DNA of 64,000 nt from Siderastrea siderea. Lineage: Eukaryota > Cnidaria > Anthozoa > Scleractinia > Rhizangiidae. The notes under the pieces were generated by a model that was not told where the DNA came from, searched no databases, and saw only the letters and a list, made by a program, of their open reading frames with translations. Positions 51,701 to 63,610 of the stretch are shown here, piece by piece. Location: positions 172,201 through 236,200 of the forward strand of contig OZ034975.1 of the NCBI GenBank assembly GCA_964030785.1, given 5' to 3'. The translations under genes were made by a program, and so were the position numbers. The number at the start of each line of letters is the position of its first letter. Within the stretch, counting starts at the first letter, position 1.

Positions 51701-54700
51701 ACTTGTAGCATTTGCAATGTCAATGACTTTCATAGCTCAAGTAGTACAGCTGCAATAACACCTGTACCACAAAGGTCGATGGTTGGAATCCTGTCAAATT
51801 ATTTAAGCCTGATATTTTTCCAGCTCCACATGCAATTTGTCTCAAGTTGCTTCAGTGTCTGTTTGAGAGTGTGTGTGGTGCTAAACAATAATCAAAATAC
51901 AATAGGAAACAAAATGCTTGAATTTACTTTGTGCAGGGAGCATAATTGACATGATTCATCAGGAAGGCTTTCTCATTTGTCAAGCTAAAATGGTCAGGCT
52001 ATCAAGGTAAGTTTGATAAACCTATAAATATTTGTTGGTTATTTCCTATAAAACTGAATGCAAAAAGGGGCGTATAATTCTAACTTCTGTACACTCTTGA
52101 AATTTAGGGATGAGGCCTCAAAGTTTTATGCAGAACACCAAGGAAAACCATTTTACAAGTAAGTATTAAGCCCAAGCAGCAAGTTGTATACAAAGCACAT
52201 TTTTCACATAATATTTTTCTTAATCACCTCTGTCAAGACAACATGCCCCTCCTTTGACACTCTCCTCCTCCCTTTCAATTTCTTTGCCCATAAATCTTAC
52301 CTCAAAGAATCACCTTCCTTAAATATTTACACCCTATTAGAGCAGATAAAAAGCAACTGTCCCAGCTATTGATTGAGGAAATGTGGTTATAATTAAGTAC
52401 TAGGATACTTGATTGTGTGCTATGAACTACCTATAAATGAGACCAGTGTCTAGAATTCTCATCATTAAATTTTTTTAAGTTATTTGGTGGAGTTTATCAC
52501 AAGTGGTCCTGTTGTTGCCATGGAACTGAAGAGCACAAATGGTATTGATAAGTGGAGAACACTGTTAGGCCCAACAGACTCTGCTACAGCAAGGAATAAG
52601 GCTCCAATGTCAATCAGAGCAAAGTTTGGCACAGGTTGGTTTGACTTCCTTGTAGGCTTGTCGTAGTGTATGATTTTAAGCCTGGTGTTTTGTCTTAAGT
52701 GAGGTATCTTTTTGGAAATGGTTCAAGTTTATCACACAAAATTAATGTAAGCACTGTTCACTTTTCAAGACAGTCTCTCTGCATTGGTGCACAATGGTAT
52801 TGGTTCAAGGTAAAAGCACATAAAAATGTTGAAGATGAAATAATTTGCAACTGCAACATCATCCCGGGAACATCATCCCGTGACATTTGGCCAGGTACCT
52901 AAACGAAGCATTTTATCTTAAATAGGGCAGGAAAATCAAAGGTTTTCATCTTAAATGGGGTGAGGCTTTATGGGAGACAGAGGCACCTCCTTAATCTAAT
53001 CCTCCATCAAGTACCCCCTTTCCTTTTCCCTGGGTGGGGGCGGGGGGGGGGGGGGGGGGGCTCAATTCCCACAAATGTGGCAAAAGTTTGCATTCCAAAC
53101 TTGCTGCTATGAATTCATGTGTTTTTTGTTTCTTTTTTGGTCTTGTCCTCGCTCTGAGAGTTTTTCTCTTGGTTCTTTAGTTTTCCTCCTTCCTAAAATG
53201 TCATCATTTGGTCACGAGCTTATCAAAATAAGAACGATAGGTGTCACCCCTAAAATAATTTATTTTGTGTGTGATATTAACTGGATCATGATTTCTTTTT
53301 ATTGTAGACAATACAAAGAATGCTGCTCATGGCTCAGATTCACCTGCCTCAGCTGAAAGAGTGAGCATTCTTAGAAAATTAGCTCTTTAATTGTCTTCTA
53401 AAATATTTTGAATATGGTTTGATCAATTAGATAACTTGCTGTTCCTTCTCTACTTTATCTAAGGGCATAATAAATTTATTGTTGCAAAGTAGGTACCGAT
53501 GGGTAGGGTTTTTTTCTCATTTTGGTTTTGTTTTGTCAGTTTAAATAAATAAAATAAATAAATACACTTTATTTCAGTAGGGTGCATAATTATAGTCAAA
53601 CTGTAGTCTCCCTTATGGCCCTACATCCAGGTCGAATTGGAATTTGGAAATGTTGCTTTTTATGGAGGGAGGAAAACTGGAGTACCTGGAGAAAAACCCT
53701 CGGAGCAAGGACGAGAACCAACAACAAACTCAACCCACATATGACACCGGGACCAGGAATCGAACCCGGGCCACATTGGTGGAAGGCGAGTGCTCTCACC
53801 ACTGCGCCATCCCTGCTCCCCCAATTGGCAAAAAACTAATGAAATGTGCTTGAACACAAGGGTATTGATGTTAAAAATTAAAAAAAAATGTCTAAACACT
53901 TAACAGTATCATGGAACCCACATTTAACCCTTAAAGCCCCAGCATCGTTATTAAAATTCTCCTTACTGGTGGTCATACACTTTGGTTAGGAGAACTTGAA
54001 ACATCAAGACAGTTCATTTTTGGTGTTCATTTCCCTAATTCTCATGACCTGAATGTGTTTTAGTGCACTGATGTGATGAGCAAGTGTTTATACAGTCATT
54101 TTATTGTCTACGTAACCTGATCACTCCACCAACCAGACATCTATGCAGGGCTTCTGATATTATGTGATGGTGCAATTTTGCACAACTGATCTTGAATCGC
54201 ATCCAATCCCATAATCCATGAGAAATCTTACAATAGATAAAAAATGCATAAGCTGGACAAAATAGCAATCATAAAATGCTAATTTAAGGCTATTTAGCAT
54301 TGGAAACATCATGCAGAGCCTCTGAAATCTTCAATGTTGTTGTGAATCTAATGACAACTTACGGTTCTATGTGAAATCTTCTCCAGAGAAATCACACAAT
54401 TTGCCGCATAATAGACCTTTTCTGCTGCATATGTGACCTCGTGGAAATTTCGCATAGTTTCCCAACATTTTTTGCACACTATCAGAGGGCCGTTGACTAA
54501 GGCTTGTCGGCAGTTCCTCTGTACATGAAATACTTATTAATATTTGGGAAAGTGGAATGTGTTACCCATTAACTCATAAATTTTTATTTTGTTTTGTTTT
54601 TTGTTGCAGGAAGTTGATTTTTTCTTTGGTGGTCGAACATTTAGTGGTAAAAATACTGCTACTTTCTCAGACTGTACTCTCTGCATAGTGAAACCTCATG

Positions 54701-57700
54701 CCATCACTGAAGGTAATTATTTCATTCTCCTGTTAAAAATACTGTCTCTCTAATTCATGTTAATCTGTTTTAGTCCATGATTTGAGCCTGAATGGATTCG
54801 AAAACATGATGAACAGAGATTTGGTTTAGATTGAATGTGTAAGAGATTGATGCAATTCATGTGATGAAAAATATCATACCAATACACTCATAAAAAGTAA
54901 TGCTAGTGATGTTTTTATTGTAATCAGTGCACTAAGATAACCAGAAGTTTAGAGGCAGTGCTGCTTAAATGAAGTCAAAGCACAAAATAATTTTTGAAAC
55001 TACATTTAATTCTGTCAAGAATTCCAGATAGTGAGGGACAAAACCAGTTGGTTATTTAATTAAAATGAACAAGGAGGCGAACCCCAGTGGCTTCTTTGTT
55101 GTTACAAGTGGCTTGTTGATGAGCCAGGAGAAAGACCTGAAACTTGGATCTCAAACAACTTAGCTTACTGCCTCTGCAATTAAAATGGCCTGTATTTTAA
55201 TTTTCTTCTCAGGTCTAACAGGGAAAATAATCTCAGCAATAACCAGTAAGGGTTTTGAGATATCTGCACTTCAAATGGTAAGAAAGTTAACTTTGCAGTT
55301 GAAAACAAAAGAAATAATCTATAAGTTTTGTAGAACATTTAGACATGCTGTGTTTAAGGACATTAAGCTCGAATTCACTGAATTATTCACTTTTAGCCAA
55401 TGACGCATTGCCCTCTCTTTCTTTTGCATTTTTTATGTAAGCTTACTATTGTTAGCACTAACTAGATGATGCAGTCTTTGCTTTTCATGGGTATAACTAT
55501 AAGAGCCGAAAATTGCAAAACAAAATGGAACTCGATCAGTTGCTTTATAATGCAACTTTGTAATGACTGTAAGTTTAATTAAAGCGATTTTATATATTTC
55601 CTTGCATGATTTATGTTTAGTTCCATCTTGAAAGAGCCAATGCAGAAGAATTTCATGAAGTGTACAAAGGTGTTGTGAATGAATACAAGGTCAGTATATG
55701 ACTGTGTCATTTGACTGAGCTGTTTACTAAATCAAAGTATGAATGTGTTCTTTGGAGATAAAGAAACTAAAAAAGTGCCAGAATGTTGCAAAATGTTGCA
55801 AAAATGACAATTTTACATCACCGTGATCACCATCTGTCAGAAACCTGGTGTTACACTTACTATGTTTTTTTGACATTACCCATACATACACGAGGGTCGA
55901 GAGAGACAATACAAAAGTTTCTTCTGTAACAAAACAACACAACACAATGTGCACAGAGACCAATCTGTCCTCAGCCTTTTGATCTTCTGATAGAAAATCC
56001 GACTTGTTATACCTGGAACAAACCAAATCATTGAACCAGGGCAATGATTAAAACAAAGATAAGACAGGGCTTAAGAAGGCCGTGACCCGTCTAAATCTAC
56101 TCTAATCTGGATCAGCATTTCAATGCCATTGTTAGCCAATGGGCTATTCCCAAGTTGTCGTAAAACTCTTTTTCAAAGCAAGGCTTGGTACACATCCTTT
56201 CATGTGAAAATAAGTTTTATTTTCAGATGAATGGAAACTCATTTTCATGTGAAATGTTGTTTACCCGGCCTCGCATTGAAGAAGAGGCTCAAGGCCTCTT
56301 TGAAATGACCTTTTGTTGGATTAATTTAACCTTGGTTTTTGTAGTCTGCAGCTTGTTCACCTTCCAATGATACCATTTTTAGTCGTGGGCTATGGAGCCC
56401 CAGTGTTAAACTTGATTTTAGACTTAATAAAAACTGTGTGTTTATGATATGGCTGGTTTTTGCATTCTCTTTCAGAGTATGGTTGAAGAACTGTGTTGTG
56501 GTCCATGTGTTGCCATGGAGATCAGAGCTCCTGATGCTCCTGTCACATTTAGGGACTTTGTTGGTCCCGCTGATCCGGTGAGCTGACTGTGGGGGGGAGA
56601 GAAGGGTAGAAAGCAATAAAGGACCTACTTCATGCAATTTTTTCTTATCGTTTATTTCTTGTTTGTTTTATAAACTAGCCTTCAGTTGCCATTGATTTTA
56701 TGATAAAACCCACCAAAAAAGACGTTAAAATGAATTTATTTCCTATGCAACAGAAATTTATCATTCTTTCCAGTCTTGTCATGTTTGGAATATCTGTTCT
56801 CTAAAGCCTTTAAGAGGCAATGTCCACTAAGACCGAGCGAAATCGAAAATGTGTGGCACATGATGAAAAATCAAAATTCTCCGTTTTTCGCCCAGAGATA
56901 CCTTATGGTAGCTCTAGAAACGTGGTAGTATTTTTTGCTGAGAAACTATTTTTAAACCTCCAAAAAATTAAAAAACCGTTAACGTACTACGTGTCTCTAC
57001 AAACACCCCGAATAAACGCGAATCAGACCTTCTCGTAAACTTCGCTCTGTTTGATTCGCGTCATGGAACAATCCTGTTTTGAGCTTAGAAATTTGCTGTT
57101 GAAGAGTTTACAACTAATTTGAGTCAAATTATTCTTTTGTGGATTAATTTTCAAGGTCATGGCAGGCTGCTGAAAACCACTAAAATTCGCTTGCTTTGAA
57201 TTCTCAATTTGGCACAGTTTTTCAAGAGTAAGTTTCCCTGCCCGGTAAAACACCGAATCACTTGAAATTCAGAATTCTTGAAAGAGGAAATGCCGTTCTT
57301 AAACCAGGTTTAAAAATTAGTTTCGGGCTTTTTATCAGCGCCGAGTACAAACGCTCTCAAAATCCCGATAATTACAACATTATCACGTCAACATTTGGCA
57401 CATACCTTCAACCAAATAACCGAAAATGTGGACATTTCTTCTATTTTGGTTGGTATTCGGTTGTAATCCACAGCGGAAAGGTAATGTCTGGCTCACCTGA
57501 ATATGGTATTGTCTAAATATCAGGTTCTGTGCGTACTCTTTCATAATAACCATCTTGGCCTCCGGGGTCAACAACATCACTGAAGCATCGCGTATTGGCA
57601 ATCAACCCAAATGACTTATTTCCATCGCGCCTCCTTTTGTTAAAATCAAGAACCTTCAGGAATACAATGATTTTGCCATATTTGAACTTCAAAACAGTTA

Positions 57701-60700
57701 TCTCCTATAAGACGTCTTTTCTTGATCTGTATTCGTTGCAAAATTTCGAAACGATAATTCCTTGCCGAAAGCTTACAAGCCAGTTTACGGTTTGAGTCAC
57801 GCAAGAAAATGTCACGCACTTGATTTTACCTGGCGTCGGGTTTGACTTGGAGGGGAAAATGCACAGGAAACACAAAAAAAACCAACCAAACAAACAAAAA
57901 ACAACACAACAACAAGCAAGCAAAAAACAAACAAACAAAAACAAAGCAATGAGAACTTTGAAAACCTGTGGGCCCAAGGACCGATTACCGTCAACTGCCG
58001 CTTATAAGCCCTGGGCTTACACAACTTTGTAAGGGGTTTTGGGTGGGCTTATAAACGGAGGGGCTTATATCCGGGGGGGGGGGGCTTATAAGTTTCGAAA
58101 TGAGCCACAGTAGTGTTGATCGAAATACGTTTTTAATTTACCAGTTTTTAATTAACCTTTGAAACGTCACAATAAATCGAATTTATTTCAATTTTAACAA
58201 CAAAATCAAAACTGTAACAACACGAACGTAACCGGAACGTAACAAAACAGAAGCTCAGAGTCCATCTTCGCAGTGTTCTCTGAGAGTCCTTAATATTAAG
58301 GAAACAGAGAAAACTAGAGGGCGACTTATATCCGGGGGAGCTTATACCGGATGTATTTTTTTGTTTACAGGTAGATGGGCCTATAACCGGGGGGATTGTA
58401 AGCGGTTGGGCTTATAAGTGGCAGTTAACGGTATTTATGTATTTATCAGTATCATTAGAGGCAGTGAAGCCTTGCCAAAACCTTGCCTGTTACTAGGGCT
58501 TTGAAAAAGAAATTATTATTAGGTCTCTATGTATTGGTCTTCAAAAATTGGTGAAGACAAGAGTGAGAATGTAAAAATGTATGTTGAGTTTACTCAAGCC
58601 CAAACCAGGGGTGTGGCCAGGGGTTCCGGAACCGTCTTTTTTGTTCTTTATAAGCTTGTGAAACCATTTTATGGCAAACCTAGCGGATTACAATTTTATA
58701 CATGAAACTCAAAGTTAAGTTGAGTTTCAAACTCATCATGACAAGGAGTCCTAATGTTCAGGGCTCTTTGTCGCTTTCCGCCTGATCTTCTGAGCAGTGC
58801 AGGTGTCGAAGGTGGAGAACCATCCTTGTGACGAATGGCTAACGCTCGAAACGTCAGCTTTTAATCTCTTCACGGTGGCTCAATTTACCTTATCAACTCA
58901 GTTGATAAATACAAAGTTTTGTGTTTCGCTTCCCCACCGATGCAACACCACAGTTTCTCTAGAAACTAACCCCCTTGTTTGTCAGGAGACAGTTGGTTGT
59001 GCGATTTTTTCCGTCTTCTCACGGTTGAAGAGAACGAGCTCGGTTTCGCTTAGAGCACTGCTATGGACGGTAGACCATCAGAAGACAGGGCCTTAGATTG
59101 CAGCGCAGATATTGGTCTTATAGGTCCCACGCCATATGCTCTTCATACACGGACGGATTCCTTCTTTAGAAAACTGTATATTCGAGAGCATGCTCACACC
59201 ATCAATCTTCCAAGTGGCAACTAAAGGGCTTGCAATGGACGCACACCGGATGACACTTAAGGATGGTTCTCCACCGGGATCTTGATATCGTGTCCGGAGT
59301 TTAGGAGGATAAATGTATCCGACTTAGTCTCCGCCGGCCTTGCGGTCGCAGGCTCCCTTCCCTCTATGGGGAGGGAAGGGAGCCAAGAGTTTGAACACCA
59401 CGCTCAGCTCTGCTCCTAGTACTCCTGCGCAAACTATGGTGGCCCTGCAGGCCCTGCAGTGGTAGCAGCCAGCGCTGTCTTCCCGGAAGCTGATTGTCTT
59501 CAGGGCTGGTATGGTAGTGTTAATCTGCTTATTATAATAATGACGTCTGCCATCACAGCGAGGAATGCACAAAAGTGGGTATGAGAAAGAGCCCACTGGA
59601 AGGAAGACACCGATGTGTTGCAAAATAGCTTTGGACTCCGACTTGCCATTTCCACGGTCTGCTTTTCTCACTTTCCCGTTCGAGGCATACTTAGACAGCC
59701 CTGGTAGAACTCAATCTGACCAACGTCGATTAGTTCCCTCTGCGCTATTCCCAGACAAGAGCGATGGGTTGGGCAAATGGTCCATGTTAAGAACACTAAT
59801 TAAAATACTTTTCACGTGCTAAAAGAAAATCAACGAAGCTCAACTTCTGAGTGGATATCGCTTATTCCAACACTGCAAGTGTGACCCGAAAAAGTCTTTT
59901 TTTTTTTGCAACTGGAACAGCAACTGCTTGTTCATAGCGCTTGTAAGAGGCGCAAACGTCTGGAACTAGTTTCTGAAAAGAATAAGTGACCTCTATTCGC
60001 AGCCAAGGGAGATAATGGTTTGATTGGCTATTGTACTCGGTGACAGGGGTCCTGACTGCGAGAACTCCAAAGAACCTATCCTTTTACAATGGCGCGATAT
60101 AGAGGAAGCGCTCTACAACTGCTGCGTGTTAAATCTGGCGTTTTCCCTTTTTTTTCTTTTTTTTTTAACGAAAATTATCAGTTTTTGAACATTTACTCAA
60201 CACCACATCACACTGTCTAGTTTCCAATAATGTCGCACCTGAAATTCTCACTCGCCTGCTTTCCAACAAGAAAATTATTTCCGCAAATGGCAGCCTCTCG
60301 AGGCGCCTTCTTGGACGCAACACTGGTGGCTTGCAAATAATATTGAAATCCTTCACCGTGAAATTAATTAAACTTGAAAAGTCGAACTCTGCAGTAAGAT
60401 ATAAAAAAAATATATCGATGTTTGCTATTTCAGACTATCGGAAGCTAATACTTTCTGCTTCTAGTGAACACGTGACAATTTTTTCCTCTCGCCAGAGCGA
60501 CAGAAAATGTACATCTATGTAATCTGCAACTTGTTTTGCACAGGTCAGAATTGTGTGGTGAACAGTTCCGTCATATGTAGTATCAATCTATTTTACTAGT
60601 CGAAAGATATTTCAGGCATATAAAGCTTCGGCGGTGTAACATGACACCAGAGAGGAGGACCGAATGTGAGTAAACAAACGCATTTGTAGCCAAGCGCTAC

Positions 60701-62736
60701 AAACTTACGATTATAGAGAAAAGTGAACTTAAAATTTTCAGGAAACTTGTAAAAAACAAATGGATGCCTTCTTTGTTAGCCTTCGATATGCTTTAGTTTA
60801 AATCATGGAAAAAAAATTCAGCTATCTCTTCGGTTTGTTTTTACATTGAGGTAGTCCGGCATCTGGGATGAAAACGGGAAACAGTCATTCCGGTTGAGTT
60901 GCTGAAACAAACGCCATCACTATTTGCATCGCCTTCTATCTTGTATAATTTCTTTCATAGCTCAAGTTATTTCAGTCGTCCTAATCTTTCGATTTTTTTC
61001 CAATTTGAGCAATCCCATCACCAAAACCTATCCTGTGACTTGACCAGTCTGAACCCGTTGCGTGACAGACAAAGTTAGTTAAATCAGACCATAATAACAG
61101 TGCCGTTTCTGAGATGAATGTGGAGATCACTGCAAAGTTATTTAGTTTCTTTAGGGAATTACCACTGAGAGATTTTAAAAATTCATTTGCCACTCGTTAA
61201 GGGATGTGAATGTGATGGCAGAGTCGTTATTCATTAGTTGAAAGTCAATCTGGAGAACGGTCGATCCCACGCGTCAAGATGGCCCTTGGACAGTACACCT
61301 AAAACTTGACAAAACCTGGCATTTAGACAAAATCTTATTCAAGGTGAGCTAGATATGACCTTTATCCTGTACTTTTCATCCAAATACCAAAGGAAACAAG
61401 GAAAAATTCCAAGTTTTCGGCTATTCGGTCGGAGGCACGAGCCTATTGTTTGTACTGGTTGACAGGTTAATGTTGTGATTATCGGGATTTTGAGAGCGTT
61501 TGTACTCGGCTCTGATAAAAAGCCCGAAACTAATTTTTAAACCTGATTTTAGAATGGTATTTCGTCTTTCAAGAATTCTGAATTTCAAGTGATTTAGTGT
61601 TTTACCGGGGAGGAAACTTTCTCTTGAAAAACTGTGCCAAATTGAGAATTCAAAGCAAGCGAATTTTAGTGATTTTCAGCAGCTCGCCATGACCTTCAAA
61701 ATTAATTCACAGATCTAAAACAGGACTTAATTACTTCCTACAGACTTCAAAAGCAAACTTCCAAGCTTAAAAAGGGGGTTTTCTGGGGTGCGAATCAAAG
61801 TTTACGAGAAGGTATGATACACGTTTATTTCGCGTGTTTACAGGACACGTGTGGCGTAAACATCTTAAATTTTTTTTTCGGGCTTAAAAAAAAAATTTCA
61901 AGAAAAAAATTCCACCACGTTTCTTAGATTGCTATAGGGTTTCCGTGGAAAATTTATGAGGAAATTTTATTTTTCATCATGTGCCGCCACTCGCTCGATG
62001 TTAGCGGACATCCCCTCTTAAGTGTTTCTCTTGTAACATATTTGTTTTACAGATCAACACTAATGAGTTTGTTCTTTTTACACCAGGAAATTGCACGCCA
62101 TCTTCGTCCAGGGACATTAAGAGCAATGTTTGGTAAAGATAAAATCAAGAATGCTGTACACTGCACTGACCTGCCTGAAGATGGGCTCATAGAGGTTAGT
62201 GTCGTGTATCTGGTGTTTTAATTACGAGAATTGAGCGTTTAGTGACCTTTTTTCCAAAAGTCGCTACAAAGAAAACTTAAAAATTTGAGATTTCGTGCAG
62301 CTGAATAGACCCTCCCTTTTCACATGGACCAGTTAGCGAAAATCCATCGAAATTGCTGAAAAGATCGCCTTAAAATCAGTAAACTTGCCACGTTTGAGAG
62401 TGATAGGATGAAAACTAACAAAGATGTGGCTCCGCAAAGTCGCAAAATTTTATAGACGTTTGTATGGTGCCCCCCCTCATACAAACGTCTGCAAAATTTC
62501 GCAACTTTGCGGAGCTATTAGTATATCTTCGCTCGTTTTACTCGAAAACCCGGCAAGTCTACTAATTTTAAGGCGCTCCGTTTCTAGCAGCGTCGATAAA
62601 TTTTCGCTAACTGGCCCATGTCAAAAAAAAAACCGTAGAAGGGTCTGTTGCATGGTGTGTTCTATAACTTGATGCTAACTTTTTTCAATTCTTGTATTTT
62701 CAGGTGCAGTACTTTTTCAAAGTGTTGGATCATTAA
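48729..62736 (+). CDS. NME7: NME7, DM10 plus two NDPK domains, 15 exons
   Basis: NME7 is a nucleoside diphosphate kinase-like protein of the gamma-tubulin ring complex and a microtubule inner protein of ciliary axonemes. Exons: 48729-48731, 48808-48918, 50204-50308, 51049-51110, 51505-51545, 51937-52006, 52108-52158, 52480-52634, 53308-53360, 54610-54712, 55213-55277, 55621-55689, 56476-56577, 62087-62194, 62704-62736. They give 376 residues, exactly the human length. Order: DM10 domain (about 1-90, FLAEWYDPRAALMRKYQLL), NDPK1 (KTLAMIKPDAVSQM to NAAHGSDS with the active-site histidine), NDPK2 (CTLCIVKPHAITEG to NAVHCTDLPEDG with its histidine), ending YFFKVLDH. Both catalytic histidines are kept. 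The first exon carries only ATG before a GTAAGC donor. A 5.5-kb intron 13 holds a large TTAA element. Confidence 0.95.
48919..49845. other. NME7 intron 2, left part
   Basis: No clear repeat ends and no exon. A plus-strand open frame at 49344-49565 has no recognisable domain. The MITE at 49849-50152 follows. Confidence 0.5.
49849..50152. mobile_element. Palindromic MITE, TTA duplication
   Basis: AGCCGCGGCTACACGAGCG and CGCTCGTGTAGCCGCGGCT are perfect ends, continuing through ATTTTTTGCTTGCGATGGTG. An inner inverted pair, TGTGTAGCCACCCTC and GAGGGTGGCTACACATG, gives two nested palindromes. TTA flanks both sides (49846-49848, 50153-50155), as in PIF/Harbinger elements. Confidence 0.85.
51620..51830 (+). 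repeat. tRNA-derived SINE, NME7 intron 5
   Basis: GCTCAAGTAGTACAGCTGCA is A-box-like and GGTCGATGGTTGGAATCCTG is B-box-like, followed by AAGCCTGATATTTTTCCAGC. The upstream part holds an inverted partial copy (AGCCTGAAAAAATGCAGGC). Confidence 0.55.
53090..53200 (+). repeat. SINE body fragment, no tRNA head
   Basis: GTCTTGTCCTCGCTCTGAGAG and TAGTTTTCCTCCTTCC match the body of the SINE at 53541-53821 read from its minus strand. Confidence 0.5.
53541..53821 (-). repeat. Full-length tRNA-derived SINE, NME7 intron 9
   Basis: On the minus strand it starts GGGATGGCGCAGTGGTGAG (A-box at 53795-53808) and has a consensus B-box GGGTTCGATTCC (53756-53767). The body contains CTCGTCCTTGCTCCGAGGG and the tail is TTTATTTATTTTATTTATTT. 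The intact pol III boxes make it the best-preserved SINE here; fragments lie at 12470-12598 and 53090-53200. Confidence 0.85.
53822..54609. other. NME7 intron 9, right part
   Basis: AT-rich sequence without identifiable ends, genes or tandem repeats. Confidence 0.5.
57988..58431. mobile_element. Tc1/mariner-type MITE, TA duplication
   Basis: CCGTCAACTGCCGCTTATAA at the left is mirrored by TTATAAGTGGCAGTTAACGG at the right, and TA flanks both (57986-57987, 58432-58433). The interior repeats GGGGCTTATATCCGGGGG-like words. It is nested in the 5.2-kb TTAA element. Confidence 0.8.
58797..58990 (+). repeat. Repeat with hammerhead-like core
   Basis: GTGACGAATGGCTAACGCTC (from 58828) is followed by GAAACGTCAGC, then CAATTTACCTTATCAACTCAG and ACCACAGTTTCTCTAGAAAC. 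The same words occur in the palindromic repeat at 63140-63420. The layout resembles the minimal hammerhead ribozymes described for Penelope-like elements, with one core base off (G for C before TGACGA). Confidence 0.5.
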
Positions 62737-63139
62737 CAGCAGTAGACATCTTTCATACTTGAACAGGAAATATTGTCTTTATTAAGGACGTTTTGAAACG
62801 GAACAATCCGTGTTTACTAAGTTATCGACGTTTTATGTACAAATAGTTTTAATATGCGAATCACGTGTAAATAGACGAATCCTCTCAAAAGATGCGAATG
62901 AAACCTGACTTTTTAGGATACCACTGGCAGTTAAACGCCATGGAGCAGAGATGGGGCCGCAGTGGTGTTGCGGACTTAAAATAGGTTCTCTGTTTTAAAG
63001 CAGTAAGACAACAACAAATTGTAATGATAAAAGGTTAACTGAACCTTACTTGAAATGTGTTCCTTAACGTAGGACTTCAACTAGCCAGCAGTTACTTGTA
63101 GTTTTTATATAGCATGATGCAACAAGGAGTACAAAAGAT
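62737..63139. other. NME7 3' flank
   Basis: Expected NME7 3' UTR. No consensus AATAAA was found close to the stop. No other gene or repeat with clear ends. Confidence 0.45.
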
Positions 63140-63420
63140 TTGGATTTATTAACTGAGTTGATAACATAAATTGGCCACCGTCAAGAAATTTAAAAGCTGG
63201 CGTTTAGAGCGGTAGTCATTCGTCAAGGTATTGTGGGTTGTTTGTGGTTGATATATTGAAAGGTGAGCTACGCTATTAGAGGAAATAGTGTAGCTCGAAA
63301 CGTCAGCTTTTGAATTTCTTTAAGATGGCCGATTTACCTTATCAACTCAGTTGATAAATCCAAAATCCCCACCGACGTAGCATCACAGCTTCTTTAGAAA
63401 CTAACCCCTTTATTCATTTG
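63140..63420. repeat. Palindromic repeat with GAAACGTC hairpin
   Basis: Two copies meet head-to-head: TAACTGAGTTGATAACATAA and AAATTGGCCACCGTC at the left mirror GATGGCCGATTTACC and TTATCAACTCAGTTGATA at the right. In the right copy a 13-bp stem (63265-63277 with 63284-63296, loop AGAGGA) is followed directly by GAAACGTCAGC. The left copy, on the minus strand, has TTGACGAATGACTACCGCTC. Confidence 0.65.
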
Positions 63421-63610
63421 AAATGGAAGATTTTTAGATACGATCCATTTAAGTTTGTCATTTTATGATTCAGTCTAAGTACCCTACAATTCGTTATTTA
63501 GATCTTTATGCAAACTACAGCCATGCAGTCACAATACTATTGTTGCCTGACAGTCACGCCTTGCGGTGGAATATTATTATCTCCTATTATTTCGTTTATT
63601 ATGCAAAAAA

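Larger units (their letters stand above)
56814..62017. mobile_element. 5.2-kb TTAA element with very long inverted repeats
   Basis: GAGGCAATGTCC at the left and GGACATCCCCTC at the right begin arms that stay recognisably complementary for about 600-800 bp, with paired words CACATGATGAAAAAT, GAATCAC/AGTGATT, TTTTTATCAG, TTTGTACTCGG and CAAAATCCCGATAA. TTAA flanks both sides (56810-56813, 62018-62021). The arms have diverged by roughly a fifth, so it is old. The centre holds a MITE (57988-58431) and a hammerhead-like repeat (58797-58990). No transposase domain was recognised; a minus-strand frame at 59324-59671 is unassigned. It fills most of NME7 intron 13. Confidence 0.7.

Noticed and set aside
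59324..59822. Opposing frames of 115 and 85 codons in the 5.2-kb element, considered as a transposase
   Set aside because: No catalytic or zinc-finger pattern could be recognised in either strand.
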